Assembly: GCA_002471665.1 (NCBI GenBank)
Contig: DKQK01000018.1
Location: forward strand, 4,544-60,404
DNA: 55,861 nt
Reading direction: 5' to 3'
DNA from: Gammaproteobacteria bacterium UBA7310
GTDB taxonomy: Bacteria; Pseudomonadota; Gammaproteobacteria; Pseudomonadales; Ketobacteraceae
The notes under the pieces were generated by a model. It ran no database searches. It was given only the letters and a program-made list of their open reading frames with translations, and was not told the origin of the DNA. The position numbers and the translations under genes were made by a program. Below are positions 15,677-24,478 of this stretch, in pieces (position 1 is the stretch's first letter; every line of letters starts with the position of its first letter).

Positions 15677-17377
15677 ATGGAGCAAAACCGCCAACCTGTG
15701 ACAGTATTCGGCGCGGCAATGACCAACGCAGAACTCCCCGCCGGTTACCATGTGGAGAATCTCACCACCCTGATGCAGGCGGTGGTGACGCAATACCGGG
15801 ATCTGCTCACTGAGCACGAGCAAGGGTTGTGGCAACGGTTTCAAGGTTTGAGCGCAGCGGGCAAAAGCCTGTTTTACCGACTGCTGACCCGGCGCGGGCC
15901 GCTGCTCCGACAGGATAAATTGCAATACGCCGATATCCCGGATCTGAATGCCACCCTGACCGAGCTGGCCCGCTGCGACATGGCCAGCATCAATCACCCC
16001 GTGGATGCGGAATTGCTGCTGGCGTTGCTCACCCGACAGGAGCTGGTACAGCGCTTCAAGCCCACCGGGCACAACAAACTGAACAAACCGCAATTGCTCG
16101 CCCTCATTCTGGAGCAGACGGATCACACCCGGATTCTCACCACCATCCAACACGCCTTCCCCTATGTGCAAGCCCATTATCAGGATGCGTTTGCAATGTA
16201 TCAGGTGTGTTTTTTCGGTAACAGCCACCAGAACCTGGCGGAGTTTGTGATTCGGGATCTGGGCCATGTGCAGTACGAGCAATACCGGCTGTGCCGGGAC
16301 ACCCGTTACTTTCAAACCCGCCAGCAAATCGAGCACCAGATTGTTTATTCAAATGCCCGCCAGCAGCTGGAAGACAAAATGTTTTTGCAGGATGCCGCAG
16401 CGCTGATTACGTTGGCGGAATCCCTGCCCAGGCCGGATCATCACCCCCATCTGCAGCGCCGCTACCAGAAAACCTTACTGACCATCGCCCGGCAGTTGGA
16501 ACGTTTGCAGCGACCAACGGAAGCGTTGCGTTACTACAGGCTGTGCGACCGGCACCCAAGTCGGGAGCGGCAAGTGCGAATCCTGAAACAGCAGGGGGAT
16601 CTGGAGGCAGCATTGCACCTGTGTCACGCCATTGAATCCAACGGCCAACACCCGGAGGAACTTGAATTTGTGCAGCGCGTTCTGCCACAGCTGAATAAGG
16701 CATTGGGGCACACAGCCGCGCAACAGACGAAACCGCCGGCGCACCGCAAGCCACCACAACGGGAATTTGAACTGACCTTTCCACAATCAGAACTTGCCGT
16801 GGAAATACAAGCTGCCGCTACCCTGAGCGATGAGCAACACAGCTGCCACTATGTTGAAAACACGCTGTTCAATGGTCTGTTTGGCCTGTTGTTCTGGGAT
16901 GTTATTTTTACCGCCATTCCCGGCACCTTTGTCAACGCCTTCCAACGGGGCCCGCTGGATCTGAACAGTGAAGATTTTTATCCACGCCGACGTGAACCTA
17001 TCGAGAGCCGTCTGCAGACCTTACGCTCTGCCTCGTGGCGGGAAATCGTGTTGCAACACTACGCCGCCAAATTCGGCCGCGCCAACGCGTTTGTTTACTG
17101 GGAAGGCCTGGGCCAGGAGCTGCTGCAATTGGCACTGCAGCGCATTCCTCCGCAACATCTGGAATCCCTGTTCCGGAGAATGCTGCGACACCCGGGCCTG
17201 TACCGTAATGGTTTCCCCGATTTAATCCGGTTTTCCCACCACAGCTACGAGCTGATCGAAGTGAAAGCACCGGGAGACAAATTGCAGGCCAATCAAATTC
17301 GCTGGTTCAAGCATTTCCAGCACACAGGTATCCCGGCCAGTGTGTGCTGGGTCCGCTGGGCAGAAAGGCCGACATGA
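15677..17377 (+). CDS. FAN1-type VRR-NUC structure-specific nuclease
   Basis: From the ATG at 15677 the product has 566 residues, close to the 559 of Pseudomonas FAN1. It has a helical SAP-like region (about 90-135), a TPR-like middle (RYQKTLLTIARQLERL), then a C-terminal VRR-NUC domain with FPDLIRFS, ELIEVKAPGDKLQANQ and a late W-V-R-W; the D...E-x-K residues are the PD-(D/E)XK active site. FAN1 cuts 5' flaps and helps repair interstrand crosslinks. It overlaps the helicase gene by four bases (ATGA), so both are made together. An upstream GTG (15569) would add 36 residues but lies in a terminator hairpin. Confidence 0.88.
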   Translation: MEQNRQPVTVFGAAMTNAELPAGYHVENLTTLMQAVVTQYRDLLTEHEQGLWQRFQGLSAAGKSLFYRLLTRRGPLLRQDKLQYADIPDLNATLTELARCDMASINHPVDAELLLALLTRQELVQRFKPTGHNKLNKPQLLALILEQTDHTRILTTIQHAFPYVQAHYQDAFAMYQVCFFGNSHQNLAEFVIRDLGHVQYEQYRLCRDTRYFQTRQQIEHQIVYSNARQQLEDKMFLQDAAALITLAESLPRPDHHPHLQRRYQKTLLTIARQLERLQRPTEALRYYRLCDRHPSRERQVRILKQQGDLEAALHLCHAIESNGQHPEELEFVQRVLPQLNKALGHTAAQQTKPPAHRKPPQREFELTFPQSELAVEIQAAATLSDEQHSCHYVENTLFNGLFGLLFWDVIFTAIPGTFVNAFQRGPLDLNSEDFYPRRREPIESRLQTLRSASWREIVLQHYAAKFGRANAFVYWEGLGQELLQLALQRIPPQHLESLFRRMLRHPGLYRNGFPDLIRFSHHSYELIEVKAPGDKLQANQIRWFKHFQHTGIPASVCWVRWAERPT

Positions 17378-19692
17378 AACCGGGCCCGGACACACCACGG
17401 ACGTTTCGCATCGCCATTACGGAGCTGGCCCACTTTTGCTGCCGCGAAGGCAGCGTCCTGTCCGGAAACGAGCGCACGCCAACGGCGCAACAAGGCCAGG
17501 AAGGCCATAAAAAACTGCAGGGGCAGAGGCCACCGCACTATCAGCAGGAAGTGAGCATCTCAAAAGCATTGCAGGGAAAGCACTGCGAATGGACACTCGC
17601 AGGGCGCATCGATGGCCTGTTAATGGATTCCGGTCAATCCGCACAGCCGCCACACACTTCCATTGTGGAAGAGATCAAAACCACCTACTGTACCGAAGCC
17701 GAGCTGCCCCCGGAACAACGCCAGCTGCATCTGGCACAGGTCAGGCTCTATGCCGCTCTGGTGTGTGAGCAACAACAGCTGGAGCAAGTGGAGATTCACC
17801 TCACCTACCTGAACCTGAGTGATGAATCCGTGTTCCAGCACAGGGCGCTGTTCAGCGCTGACAGTCTCCAGGCATTCCTTTCCCGTTGCTGCCAGCAATA
17901 CACGGAGTGGCTTGATCAACACTGCCTCTATCTGCAGCAGAGGGACCAAAGCCTGAACCAGCTGCCGTTCCCGTTTGCCGCATACCGTGCCGGGCAACGC
18001 ACACTTTCGGTTACGGTTTATCGTGACATCAGAGAACAAAAACAAGGGCTGTACCATGCACCCACCGGCCTGGGCAAAACCATGGCAACCCTGTTTCCCG
18101 CACTCAGGCAACTGGGGCAGGGTGTGGTGCGGCAGATCTGGTATCTGACGGCGAAAAACAGCGGGCATAACAGCGTCAGACAGGCACTTCAGCAGCTCTC
18201 ACCCGGACTGAATCCAAGGGTGATTTACCTGCAAGCCAAAGACAAGACCTGCACCACCTGCCCCCTTCACAGCCAGCAGAATTGCACAGCGCAAAGCGGC
18301 TACTATGATCGGCTGCCTGCTGCCCGTTGGGAGTTTCAAACCCGGCCATGCGCCGACACAGAGGATCTGAACACCCTGGCGCAGCGCCACAAGCTCTGCC
18401 CTCATCAACTGGCCCGCGACCTGTTACCCTGGGTGGACCTGGTGGTGGCAGACTACAACTACGTGTTTGACCCCTACACCCGGCTAAGTGATGCCCTGAA
18501 CAAAAGCAGGCAGCTGTGCCTGCTGGTGGATGAGGCGCACAATCTGCCGGACCGGGCGCGCACCATGTTCAGCGCAGCGCTGCAGGTCAAGAAGCTCGGC
18601 TCGCTGGCCAGTCAGATCACCGACAAACCGCTTAAGTCCCGGCTGAAAAGCCTCGCCAGACAGTGCCGCGAACTGTGCCAACAGGAGCAGGCAAGTGCAC
18701 TGGATTCCGGGCTGCGACACACTCTGCTTGTGCTCTCGGAACAGCTCAACGAGTGGTTTTTGCAACAGAACTGGCTGCTGTTTCCGCAGGAGCTGTTCGA
18801 GTCGGTGATGGAACTGTGGCGCTTTGCCCAGCGGGCACAAACCATCCACCCGGAAGATGCCATTCTGCTGGATCCACACGCGGAAAAAATTCAGATCTAT
18901 TGCACCGACCCGGCACCAGAGCTGGAAAAAATTGCCGCGGGCTTTCATTCCAGTCACTACTTTTCCGGCAGCCTGTTACCCCTCCACTACTTTCAGCGCT
19001 GCATTACCACCAACCCCCAATGTACCCAACTGATTCTGGATAGCCCGTTCGCCCCGGCCCACCAGAGCACAGTGATCATCCCGCTGAACACCCGCTATCC
19101 GTCTCGCCCACAATCATTACCGCTCATCGGTGCTGTACTGCATACTCTGTGGCAATGCCGGCCCGGCCGCTACCTGCTGGCGGCACCCTCGTTCGAATAC
19201 CTGGGCGACGCCATGGACACTCTGCGGCAGCACCCGCAGATTCCCCTTCTGATGCAACCCAACAGCCCATCACCGGAGGAACGCGCACAATTTCTTGCGA
19301 TGCTGCAACAAGACCGGTTCCTGGCGGGTGTGATCACCGGCGGCCTGTTCGCGGAAGGCATCGATCTGAAGCACAACACCCTGGATGGGGTCATCATCAT
19401 CGGCACCTGTCTGCCGCCCCCCTCCCCGGAACGGGAACAGATCAAGCACCGGTTCGACGCTGCCAACCGGCAGGGATTCGATTTTGCCTATCGTTATCCG
19501 GCCATCAACCGGGTCATTCAAACCGCCGGCAGGCTGATCCGCGACGAGCAGGATCGGGGCATCGTTCTGTTACTGGATGATCGGTTTAACGAGCTCCGTT
19601 ACCGGACACTGATGCCCGCCCACTGGCAGCCGCGGCTGGTGAAAAACCCGTGCCAGCTGGAGGCGGTACTGGATGCTTTCTACCGCAACTAA
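17374..19692 (+). CDS. XPD/DinG-like helicase with N-terminal PD-(D/E)XK nuclease domain
   Basis: The 772-residue protein starts with a RecB/Cas4-like nuclease region (ELAHFCCREG, GRIDGLL, EEIKTTY, then a QLHLAQVRLYA-like helix) followed by a Rad3/XPD-type superfamily 2 helicase: Walker A PTGLGKTMAT, a probable Fe-S domain with Cys in CTTCPLHSQQNC and RHKLCPHQ, motif II VDEAHNLPDRA, and a C-terminal RecA domain with GLFAEGIDLK and IQTAGRLIRDEQDRG. Such proteins unwind 5'-3' and process damaged DNA. ATGA coupling to the FAN1-like gene indicates a common repair pathway, perhaps crosslink repair (inference). The start at 17374 rather than 17344 is chosen for the ATGA junction. Confidence 0.9.
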   Translation: MKPGPDTPRTFRIAITELAHFCCREGSVLSGNERTPTAQQGQEGHKKLQGQRPPHYQQEVSISKALQGKHCEWTLAGRIDGLLMDSGQSAQPPHTSIVEEIKTTYCTEAELPPEQRQLHLAQVRLYAALVCEQQQLEQVEIHLTYLNLSDESVFQHRALFSADSLQAFLSRCCQQYTEWLDQHCLYLQQRDQSLNQLPFPFAAYRAGQRTLSVTVYRDIREQKQGLYHAPTGLGKTMATLFPALRQLGQGVVRQIWYLTAKNSGHNSVRQALQQLSPGLNPRVIYLQAKDKTCTTCPLHSQQNCTAQSGYYDRLPAARWEFQTRPCADTEDLNTLAQRHKLCPHQLARDLLPWVDLVVADYNYVFDPYTRLSDALNKSRQLCLLVDEAHNLPDRARTMFSAALQVKKLGSLASQITDKPLKSRLKSLARQCRELCQQEQASALDSGLRHTLLVLSEQLNEWFLQQNWLLFPQELFESVMELWRFAQRAQTIHPEDAILLDPHAEKIQIYCTDPAPELEKIAAGFHSSHYFSGSLLPLHYFQRCITTNPQCTQLILDSPFAPAHQSTVIIPLNTRYPSRPQSLPLIGAVLHTLWQCRPGRYLLAAPSFEYLGDAMDTLRQHPQIPLLMQPNSPSPEERAQFLAMLQQDRFLAGVITGGLFAEGIDLKHNTLDGVIIIGTCLPPPSPEREQIKHRFDAANRQGFDFAYRYPAINRVIQTAGRLIRDEQDRGIVLLLDDRFNELRYRTLMPAHWQPRLVKNPCQLEAVLDAFYRN

Positions 19693-19694
19693 CG

Positions 19695-19700
19695 TATAAT
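19695..19700 (+). promoter_or_regulatory. Perfect -10 box immediately before murI
   Basis: TATAAT ends six bases before the murI ATG (19707) and no ribosome binding site lies between them. Transcription from it would begin at or next to the ATG, giving a leaderless mRNA. No good -35 hexamer is seen at the expected distance. Confidence 0.45.
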
Positions 19701-19706
19701 CCCCGC

Positions 19707-20549
19707 ATGCATAATCCCAACTTTTTGATAATTGATTCCGGTGTTGGTGGCCTGTCCATTTGGCATGAAATCCAGCAGCTGATCCCCGACAGCCATGTTT
19801 GCTATGTTGCCGACAACGGCGCATACCCCTATGGTGCCCTGGATGAAAGCGTTCTGGTCCAGCGCCTGCTGGAACTGCTGCCGGGGCTGGAACAGCACTA
19901 CCGGCCGGATATTATTGTCATCGCCTGCAACACGGCCAGCACCGTGGTGCTGGATCCGTTGCGGGCGCAAACCACCACACCCATTATCGGTGTGGTTCCG
20001 GCCATCAAACCCGCTGCCAGTCTCAGTGCGTCCAAACACATTGCCCTGCTGGCAACCCCGGGCACGGTGAAGCGCCCCTATATCGACCGCCTCATGTTGG
20101 ATTTTGCCAATGGCTGCCGGTTAACGCGGCTGGGGTCCCCCGAACTGGTACACGAAGCAGAGCAAAAACTGCGGCATTTGCCGGTGAACGAAGACATCAT
20201 CCGTGAGGTCCTGGCGCAACTGAAACTGGATGAACAGGACATCGACGTGCTGATTCTGGGCTGCACCCATTTTCCTATTTTGCACGATGAGATTCGTCGG
20301 CTGGTACCGGCCCCTATCCGGATCCTGGACAGCGGCGCTGCCATTGCCCGTCGGGCGCACCAGCTTTTGCAGCAAATGCCCGGCCCACAAGCCCACACTA
20401 CCCCCCTTACCCGGAACGTTTTTTTATTCACCGCAGAGACGCCCCATGCCCACCGACTGGAAGCGGGAATCGAACGTTTTGGATTTGATAAAATCCGCTT
20501 TCTGGGGGAAACCACTACACAAAATGACCAAAAACCGGGTGCATCCTAA
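19707..20549 (+). CDS. murI: Glutamate racemase
   Basis: A 280-residue cytoplasmic enzyme converting L- to D-glutamate for peptidoglycan. The two catalytic cysteines are visible: Cys74 (IACNTAST) and Cys186 (LGCTHFP), with Asp10-Ser11 (IIDSGVGG) and His188 nearby, as in the family. The open frame extends 19 codons further upstream into the helicase gene, but homology starts at the ATG at 19707. The gene begins 14 bases after the helicase stop, so it may be read through from the repair operon or from its own TATAAT box at 19695. There is no Shine-Dalgarno sequence before the ATG. Confidence 0.95.
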   Translation: MHNPNFLIIDSGVGGLSIWHEIQQLIPDSHVCYVADNGAYPYGALDESVLVQRLLELLPGLEQHYRPDIIVIACNTASTVVLDPLRAQTTTPIIGVVPAIKPAASLSASKHIALLATPGTVKRPYIDRLMLDFANGCRLTRLGSPELVHEAEQKLRHLPVNEDIIREVLAQLKLDEQDIDVLILGCTHFPILHDEIRRLVPAPIRILDSGAAIARRAHQLLQQMPGPQAHTTPLTRNVFLFTAETPHAHRLEAGIERFGFDKIRFLGETTTQNDQKPGAS

Positions 20550-20605
20550 ATGGGTTTGATATAAGTTTATAGCCATAATGATAACAATGGATCGAGCAGT
20601 CTTGC

Positions 20606-21892
20606 ATGACGAATAAGCTGGCTCTGGTAGTCGATGATTCACGAATGGCCCGCCACGTACTCAGCAAAATGCTGACTGAGCAGGGAATCGACGTGGATTC
20701 CGTTGAGTCCGGGGAAGAAGCCCTCGGTTATCTCTGCGACAAGAAACCCAGTATGATTTTTATGGACCACACCATGCCCGGCATGGATGGTTTTCAGTGC
20801 CTGCGCGCCATCAAGAACGATCCACACACCGCCATGATCCCCATCATCATGTACACCTCCAAAGAAGGCGAGGTATACGAGAGTCAGGCCCGCGCCCTGG
20901 GTGCCGTGGATGTGCTGCCCAAAACCCTGAAACCATTAACACTGGCAAAAGTGCTGGAGCGGCAAAACTTATTGCCCCATCAGGCTCTTGCCAGCGCTGC
21001 CTCCGAGAAAGTGGGCCAGGCCGCCAACGATGTGGTCATCGTTGACAATGACCCTGCCGCGGAATCAGCCCGCCCCGCTCCCCCCCAAGCGGAAGATCAC
21101 CCGGAACTGGAAGCCCTGGAAAACCGTATAGAACTGTTAACCAGTCAACTGCAGGGTATGTCGCAGCAAAACGAAGTCAGCCGAGGCCGCACCTCCCGCT
21201 TCCAGTATCTGGGCCTGGCATTGTGCGTGGCACTGATTGGCTGGCTGCTGCTGAACAACAATCGATTGACGCAGGAAATGGCCGTATTGCAGGCGGACAA
21301 ACGCCAGCTGGAAGAAACGGTAAACCTGCAATCGCAACTGAACGAAACCATGCGTAGCGAGCTGAGTGCGCAGATCGACTCGCAGTTGGAAATCAGCGAT
21401 TCCCATAACCGCCGATTCTTTGAAAGTATCGAGTGGGCGTTAAACGAAGACGGTCAATTTGGCTGGGACGAAAAACCCTTTAATGACCAGCTTGCCACCA
21501 CCCTGTCCCAACTGTCGCAAAATCTGCACAGCGTGGGCTTTGTGGGGGAAATCAGTATACGGAGCCACCTGGGGCGCTTTTGTCTGGTGACCGCCAGTAA
21601 CGGTGAATCCGCACTGCCGGATTCCGACGCCACCTTAAGCAGCTGCGAAATCATTCAGTTCACCCCCTCATTGGCAGAATCCATGGGCACTGACCAGAGC
21701 CCGGGGTTCGAACGTTTCCTGGCGGCTTTCCAGTCTGAATATGGTGAGGATATCGAACTGAGCCTGTCCACCGCCGGCGATCGTCGCCCCCTGGCGCGTT
21801 ACCCGGCAGAAGACCCCGACACCAACGCCGAGCGCTGGAACAAGGCAGCGGCTCGTAATCAGCGTATTGAAATATCCATCAATCCTTACTGA
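20606..21892 (+). CDS. Receiver-domain protein anchored in the membrane with a periplasmic C-terminus
   Basis: The 428-residue protein has an intact N-terminal receiver (Asp10, Asp11, phosphoacceptor Asp54 in IFMDHTMPGMDG, Lys106 in LPKTLKP), an acidic Pro/Ala linker (about 150-170), a coiled coil, one transmembrane segment (about 200-217), a second coiled coil (220-265) and a C-terminal domain of about 150 residues ending in AARNQRIEIS, which recalls the end of OmpA-like domains but without their peptidoglycan-binding motif. By the positive-inside rule the receiver is cytoplasmic and the C-terminus periplasmic. A phosphorylation signal passed outward across the membrane is one reading. No kinase is adjacent. 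Confidence 0.8.
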   Translation: MTNKLALVVDDSRMARHVLSKMLTEQGIDVDSVESGEEALGYLCDKKPSMIFMDHTMPGMDGFQCLRAIKNDPHTAMIPIIMYTSKEGEVYESQARALGAVDVLPKTLKPLTLAKVLERQNLLPHQALASAASEKVGQAANDVVIVDNDPAAESARPAPPQAEDHPELEALENRIELLTSQLQGMSQQNEVSRGRTSRFQYLGLALCVALIGWLLLNNNRLTQEMAVLQADKRQLEETVNLQSQLNETMRSELSAQIDSQLEISDSHNRRFFESIEWALNEDGQFGWDEKPFNDQLATTLSQLSQNLHSVGFVGEISIRSHLGRFCLVTASNGESALPDSDATLSSCEIIQFTPSLAESMGTDQSPGFERFLAAFQSEYGEDIELSLSTAGDRRPLARYPAEDPDTNAERWNKAAARNQRIEISINPY

Positions 21893-22051
21893 TTCCCTCC
21901 TGCCGGGGCATCCCGAGCTCACACATTCCCGCCACCTGGCCCAATCTGACCACAAACTGACACCGCACCACCTGTCTGCGCGACAGGCAATCGCGGCATA
22001 GTGGCGTATGATTAGATAAATCAGCACGGCAACACAGGCAGGAGATCCTGA

Positions 22052-22900
22052 ATGGGAAGTTATCAAGCCAACATGGGGCTCACCATGGAAGTAACGCCAA
22101 GGCAGATGGATTTCGACTTTCCCGATACCATTCCCCGCTATTGGTTCGACGATAATCCTTACATCACCCATTTCCTCAACGCGTTATCCTCGGTTTTTCC
22201 TGAGGGAGAACGTTTCTTCATTGAAACGGTACGCTACTATCAGGATCAGATAGAGGATCCGGAGCTGCAGAAGGCCATACGCGGCTTTATCGGACAGGAG
22301 GCCCATCACGGTAAACAGCATGAGGCCTACAACCAGCTGATCGAAAAACAGGGCTACCCTTTAAACGCGTTCGGCCGTTTTGTTAAGAAGCGCCTGGCCG
22401 CCACCCGCGAATTCCTGCACCCCAGTCAACGGCTTGGTATCACCATCGCCTTGGAGCACTTCACTGCCATTTTGGCCCATCAGGCTTTGAGTGATCCCAC
22501 ATTCACCGCCAAGGCTCCCCAACCCTTCAAAAACCTCATCCTGTGGCATGCCATAGAAGAGACCGAGCACAAGGCCGTGGCCTATGACGTGTTTCAGGCG
22601 GTCTGTGGTGACAACCGGATTCGTCGGGGCACCATGTTCCGGGTTACGCTGTTTTTCTGGATTCATATCTTTTCACTGCAGGCTGTATTGCTGTGGAAAG
22701 ACGGCGTGCCGATTCGCCCCGTTAAATTTATGCAGGCGGTTAACTATCTGGTGGGCAAGCCCGGCCTGCTGAGAAAAATAGCCCGCGACTACCTGGATTA
22801 CTACAAAGCGGATTTTCACCCCTGGCAACAGGATAACCGGGCGCTGATTGCCGACTGGAAATCGCGCTTTACTGATCTGGCAGCCCAGGTAAAAAGTTAG
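22052..22900 (+). CDS. Predicted metal-dependent hydrolase family (PF10118-like), ferritin-like
   Basis: A 282-residue protein of the family annotated as predicted metal-dependent hydrolase. Sequence shows a ferritin-like di-metal pattern: Glu53/Glu58, E83-x2-H86 (GQEAHHGKQH), Glu135-His136 (IALEHFTA) and E170-x2-H173 (HAIEETEHKA). A hydrophobic segment around residues 195-215 (VTLFFWIHIFSLQAVLLW) may associate with the membrane. The metal ligand pattern fits a di-iron oxidase better than a hydrolase, and activity is not established. GGAGAT upstream supports the start. It is transcribed alone; the 159-base gap before it has only a small hairpin (CCTGTC-N5-GACAGG, 21971-21987). Confidence 0.8.
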   Translation: MGSYQANMGLTMEVTPRQMDFDFPDTIPRYWFDDNPYITHFLNALSSVFPEGERFFIETVRYYQDQIEDPELQKAIRGFIGQEAHHGKQHEAYNQLIEKQGYPLNAFGRFVKKRLAATREFLHPSQRLGITIALEHFTAILAHQALSDPTFTAKAPQPFKNLILWHAIEETEHKAVAYDVFQAVCGDNRIRRGTMFRVTLFFWIHIFSLQAVLLWKDGVPIRPVKFMQAVNYLVGKPGLLRKIARDYLDYYKADFHPWQQDNRALIADWKSRFTDLAAQVKS

Positions 22901-22977
22901 GTTCACCGTTTAACCCAGGCGTTCATTTACTTTACACTGCGGTAAATTCCCAACAGCAGTGAACCTACACCAACGCC

Positions 22978-23724
22978 ATGACCCAGCGTATCTCCGATCG
23001 GGAAACCGCTCTCGACACGGCTCGCAGCCTGCTTCAATCCTGCCAAAAGGTGGTGTGTTTTTCCGGAGCCGGCCTCAGTGCCGAATCCGGTATTGCCACC
23101 TTTCGCGATACCGAAACCGATGCCCTGTGGAGTCAATACGACCCCACCGAACTGGCGTCTCCTGAAGGCTTTGCCGCTCACCCTGAGCGGGTTATCGACT
23201 GGTATAACTGGCGCCGCAGACGGATCGCCCAGGCCCATCCCAATGCCGCCCATAGGGCGCTGGCGCAACGGCCTGATATTGTGCAAATCACTCAGAACGT
23301 GGATGATTTACTGGAGCGGGCAGGCTGCAAGCAGGCGTCCGTCATTCACCTGCACGGTAATATCACCCATGACCGTTGTCATCAGCGTTGCGGTTTTCAG
23401 CACAAGATCGATCTGGCCAACCCCCCTGGCCCGGGACGTTGCCCCATGTGCGATGCGCCGCTTCGCCCTGCTGTGGTATGGTTTGGAGAAACCTTGCCGC
23501 AATGGGCGTGGCAGCAGGCAGAAAAAGCCTGCCGCGAGGCGGAGTGTTTGTTAGTGATCGGCACCAGCGCCAGCGTCTATCCCGCCGCAGGGCTGATTCA
23601 GGTGACCAAAGCCATGGGTGGCAAGGTACTGGTCATCAACACCCATGCCAGTGGTGCCAGCGCACTGGCGGACATGGAGCTGATAGGGCCCTGCGGAGAA
23701 TGGCTGCCCCGGCTATTGAGTTGA
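22978..23724 (+). CDS. SIRT5/CobB-like NAD-dependent protein deacylase
   Basis: A 248-residue sirtuin: NAD-binding SGAGLSAESGIATFRD (29-44), QNVDDLLERAG, catalytic His126 (HLHGN), and a zinc site formed by Cys134, Cys138, Cys155 and Cys158. Tyr76 and Arg79 (YNWR) match the Y-x-x-R motif that lets SIRT5 and CobB accept acidic acyl groups such as succinyl and malonyl lysine, so desuccinylase activity is likely besides deacetylation. Cytoplasmic. It would remove acyl marks from metabolic enzymes, fitting a cell with heavy acyl-CoA traffic. The first zinc pair has spacing C-x3-C rather than C-x2-C. Confidence 0.92.
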   Translation: MTQRISDRETALDTARSLLQSCQKVVCFSGAGLSAESGIATFRDTETDALWSQYDPTELASPEGFAAHPERVIDWYNWRRRRIAQAHPNAAHRALAQRPDIVQITQNVDDLLERAGCKQASVIHLHGNITHDRCHQRCGFQHKIDLANPPGPGRCPMCDAPLRPAVVWFGETLPQWAWQQAEKACREAECLLVIGTSASVYPAAGLIQVTKAMGGKVLVINTHASGASALADMELIGPCGEWLPRLLS

Positions 23725-23790
23725 GGATGTAAAGCGACTAAATTGTCACAATTCCTGATTAAACTCAGTAACTGTCTGGAAAAGCTGGGT

Positions 23791-23805
23791 ATTCTGACTC
23801 AGAAT
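23791..23805. promoter_or_regulatory. Palindrome ATTCTGA-C-TCAGAAT
   Basis: Seven-base perfect arms in the gap between the sirtuin and HNH genes, about 105 bases before the HNH start. Too AT-rich to be a classic terminator; a possible operator. No regulator is identifiable. Confidence 0.35.
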
Positions 23806-23908
23806 GGAGATAACGGGCAACACCAGGTGGCTGCAGTAGCCAAAAGCAATCAGCATCCACCACGAGAGCATTCCAAAAGTATGCGTACTTGAAAACAGGT
23901 TGTGAACT

Positions 23909-24469
23909 ATGCTGATAAACACCCGCATTCTGCGGCTAAACAAAGCTGGTGTCCCCCTGCAATGGCTTGATCGGGAGCAAGCCGCCACACTGCTGGTTAA
24001 AGGTCTGGTTTTGTGGTCACTGGGCGATACCACTCTCACCATCCGTGGCGGCCATAACCGCCAGGGTTTGCGTTCGGTGCTGAATATTCCCACCATCATC
24101 GCCACCAATGGTGATGTTCACTATAACGATCATCACGTGCCCGCGGTCTGCAACCGGCTTCTGTTCCGGCGCGATCGCAACACCTGCATGTATTGCGGCG
24201 ATCAATTCAGCCAGGATAAATTAACCCGCGATCATATTATTCCCCGCTCCAGGGGCGGTGGTGAAAGCTGGACTAATCTGGTAGCGGCCTGCCGCCGCTG
24301 CAATCAGCGTAAAAGCGATAAAACCCCGGAAGAAGCCAGCATGCCGTTAATGGCGGTGCCGTTCAAACCCAATAAAATGGAATATCTGGCATTGGCCAAT
24401 CGCAATATTCTGGTGGATCAGATGGATTTTCTGCGCTCGGGATTTTCCAAGCACATGCGACACCATTAA
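23909..24469 (+). CDS. HNH endonuclease family protein
   Basis: The 186-residue product has an HNH domain with zinc pair C-M-Y-C (about residue 92-95), catalytic-type T-R-D-H-I-I-P-R-S, the central Asn (S-W-T-N-L-V) and a second zinc pair C-R-R-C. The N-terminal 85 residues (LRLNKAGVPLQWLDREQAA) follow the pattern of the common free-standing HNH proteins of proteobacteria, whose role is unknown. These are usually chromosomal and not tied to restriction or mobile elements, and none is seen here. It converges on the 7TM-DISM gene with nine bases between stops and no clear terminator. Confidence 0.9.
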   Translation: MLINTRILRLNKAGVPLQWLDREQAATLLVKGLVLWSLGDTTLTIRGGHNRQGLRSVLNIPTIIATNGDVHYNDHHVPAVCNRLLFRRDRNTCMYCGDQFSQDKLTRDHIIPRSRGGGESWTNLVAACRRCNQRKSDKTPEEASMPLMAVPFKPNKMEYLALANRNILVDQMDFLRSGFSKHMRHH

Positions 24470-24478
24470 CTGCGGGCG

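Noticed and set aside
18631..18636. Isolated CTTAAG hexamers inside genes (also near 6763 and 30530)
   Set aside because: Single copies without the 11-base direct repeat and within coding sequence.
23909..24469. HNH gene as part of a restriction or mobile system
   Set aside because: No methyltransferase, recombinase, repeats or composition shift around it.
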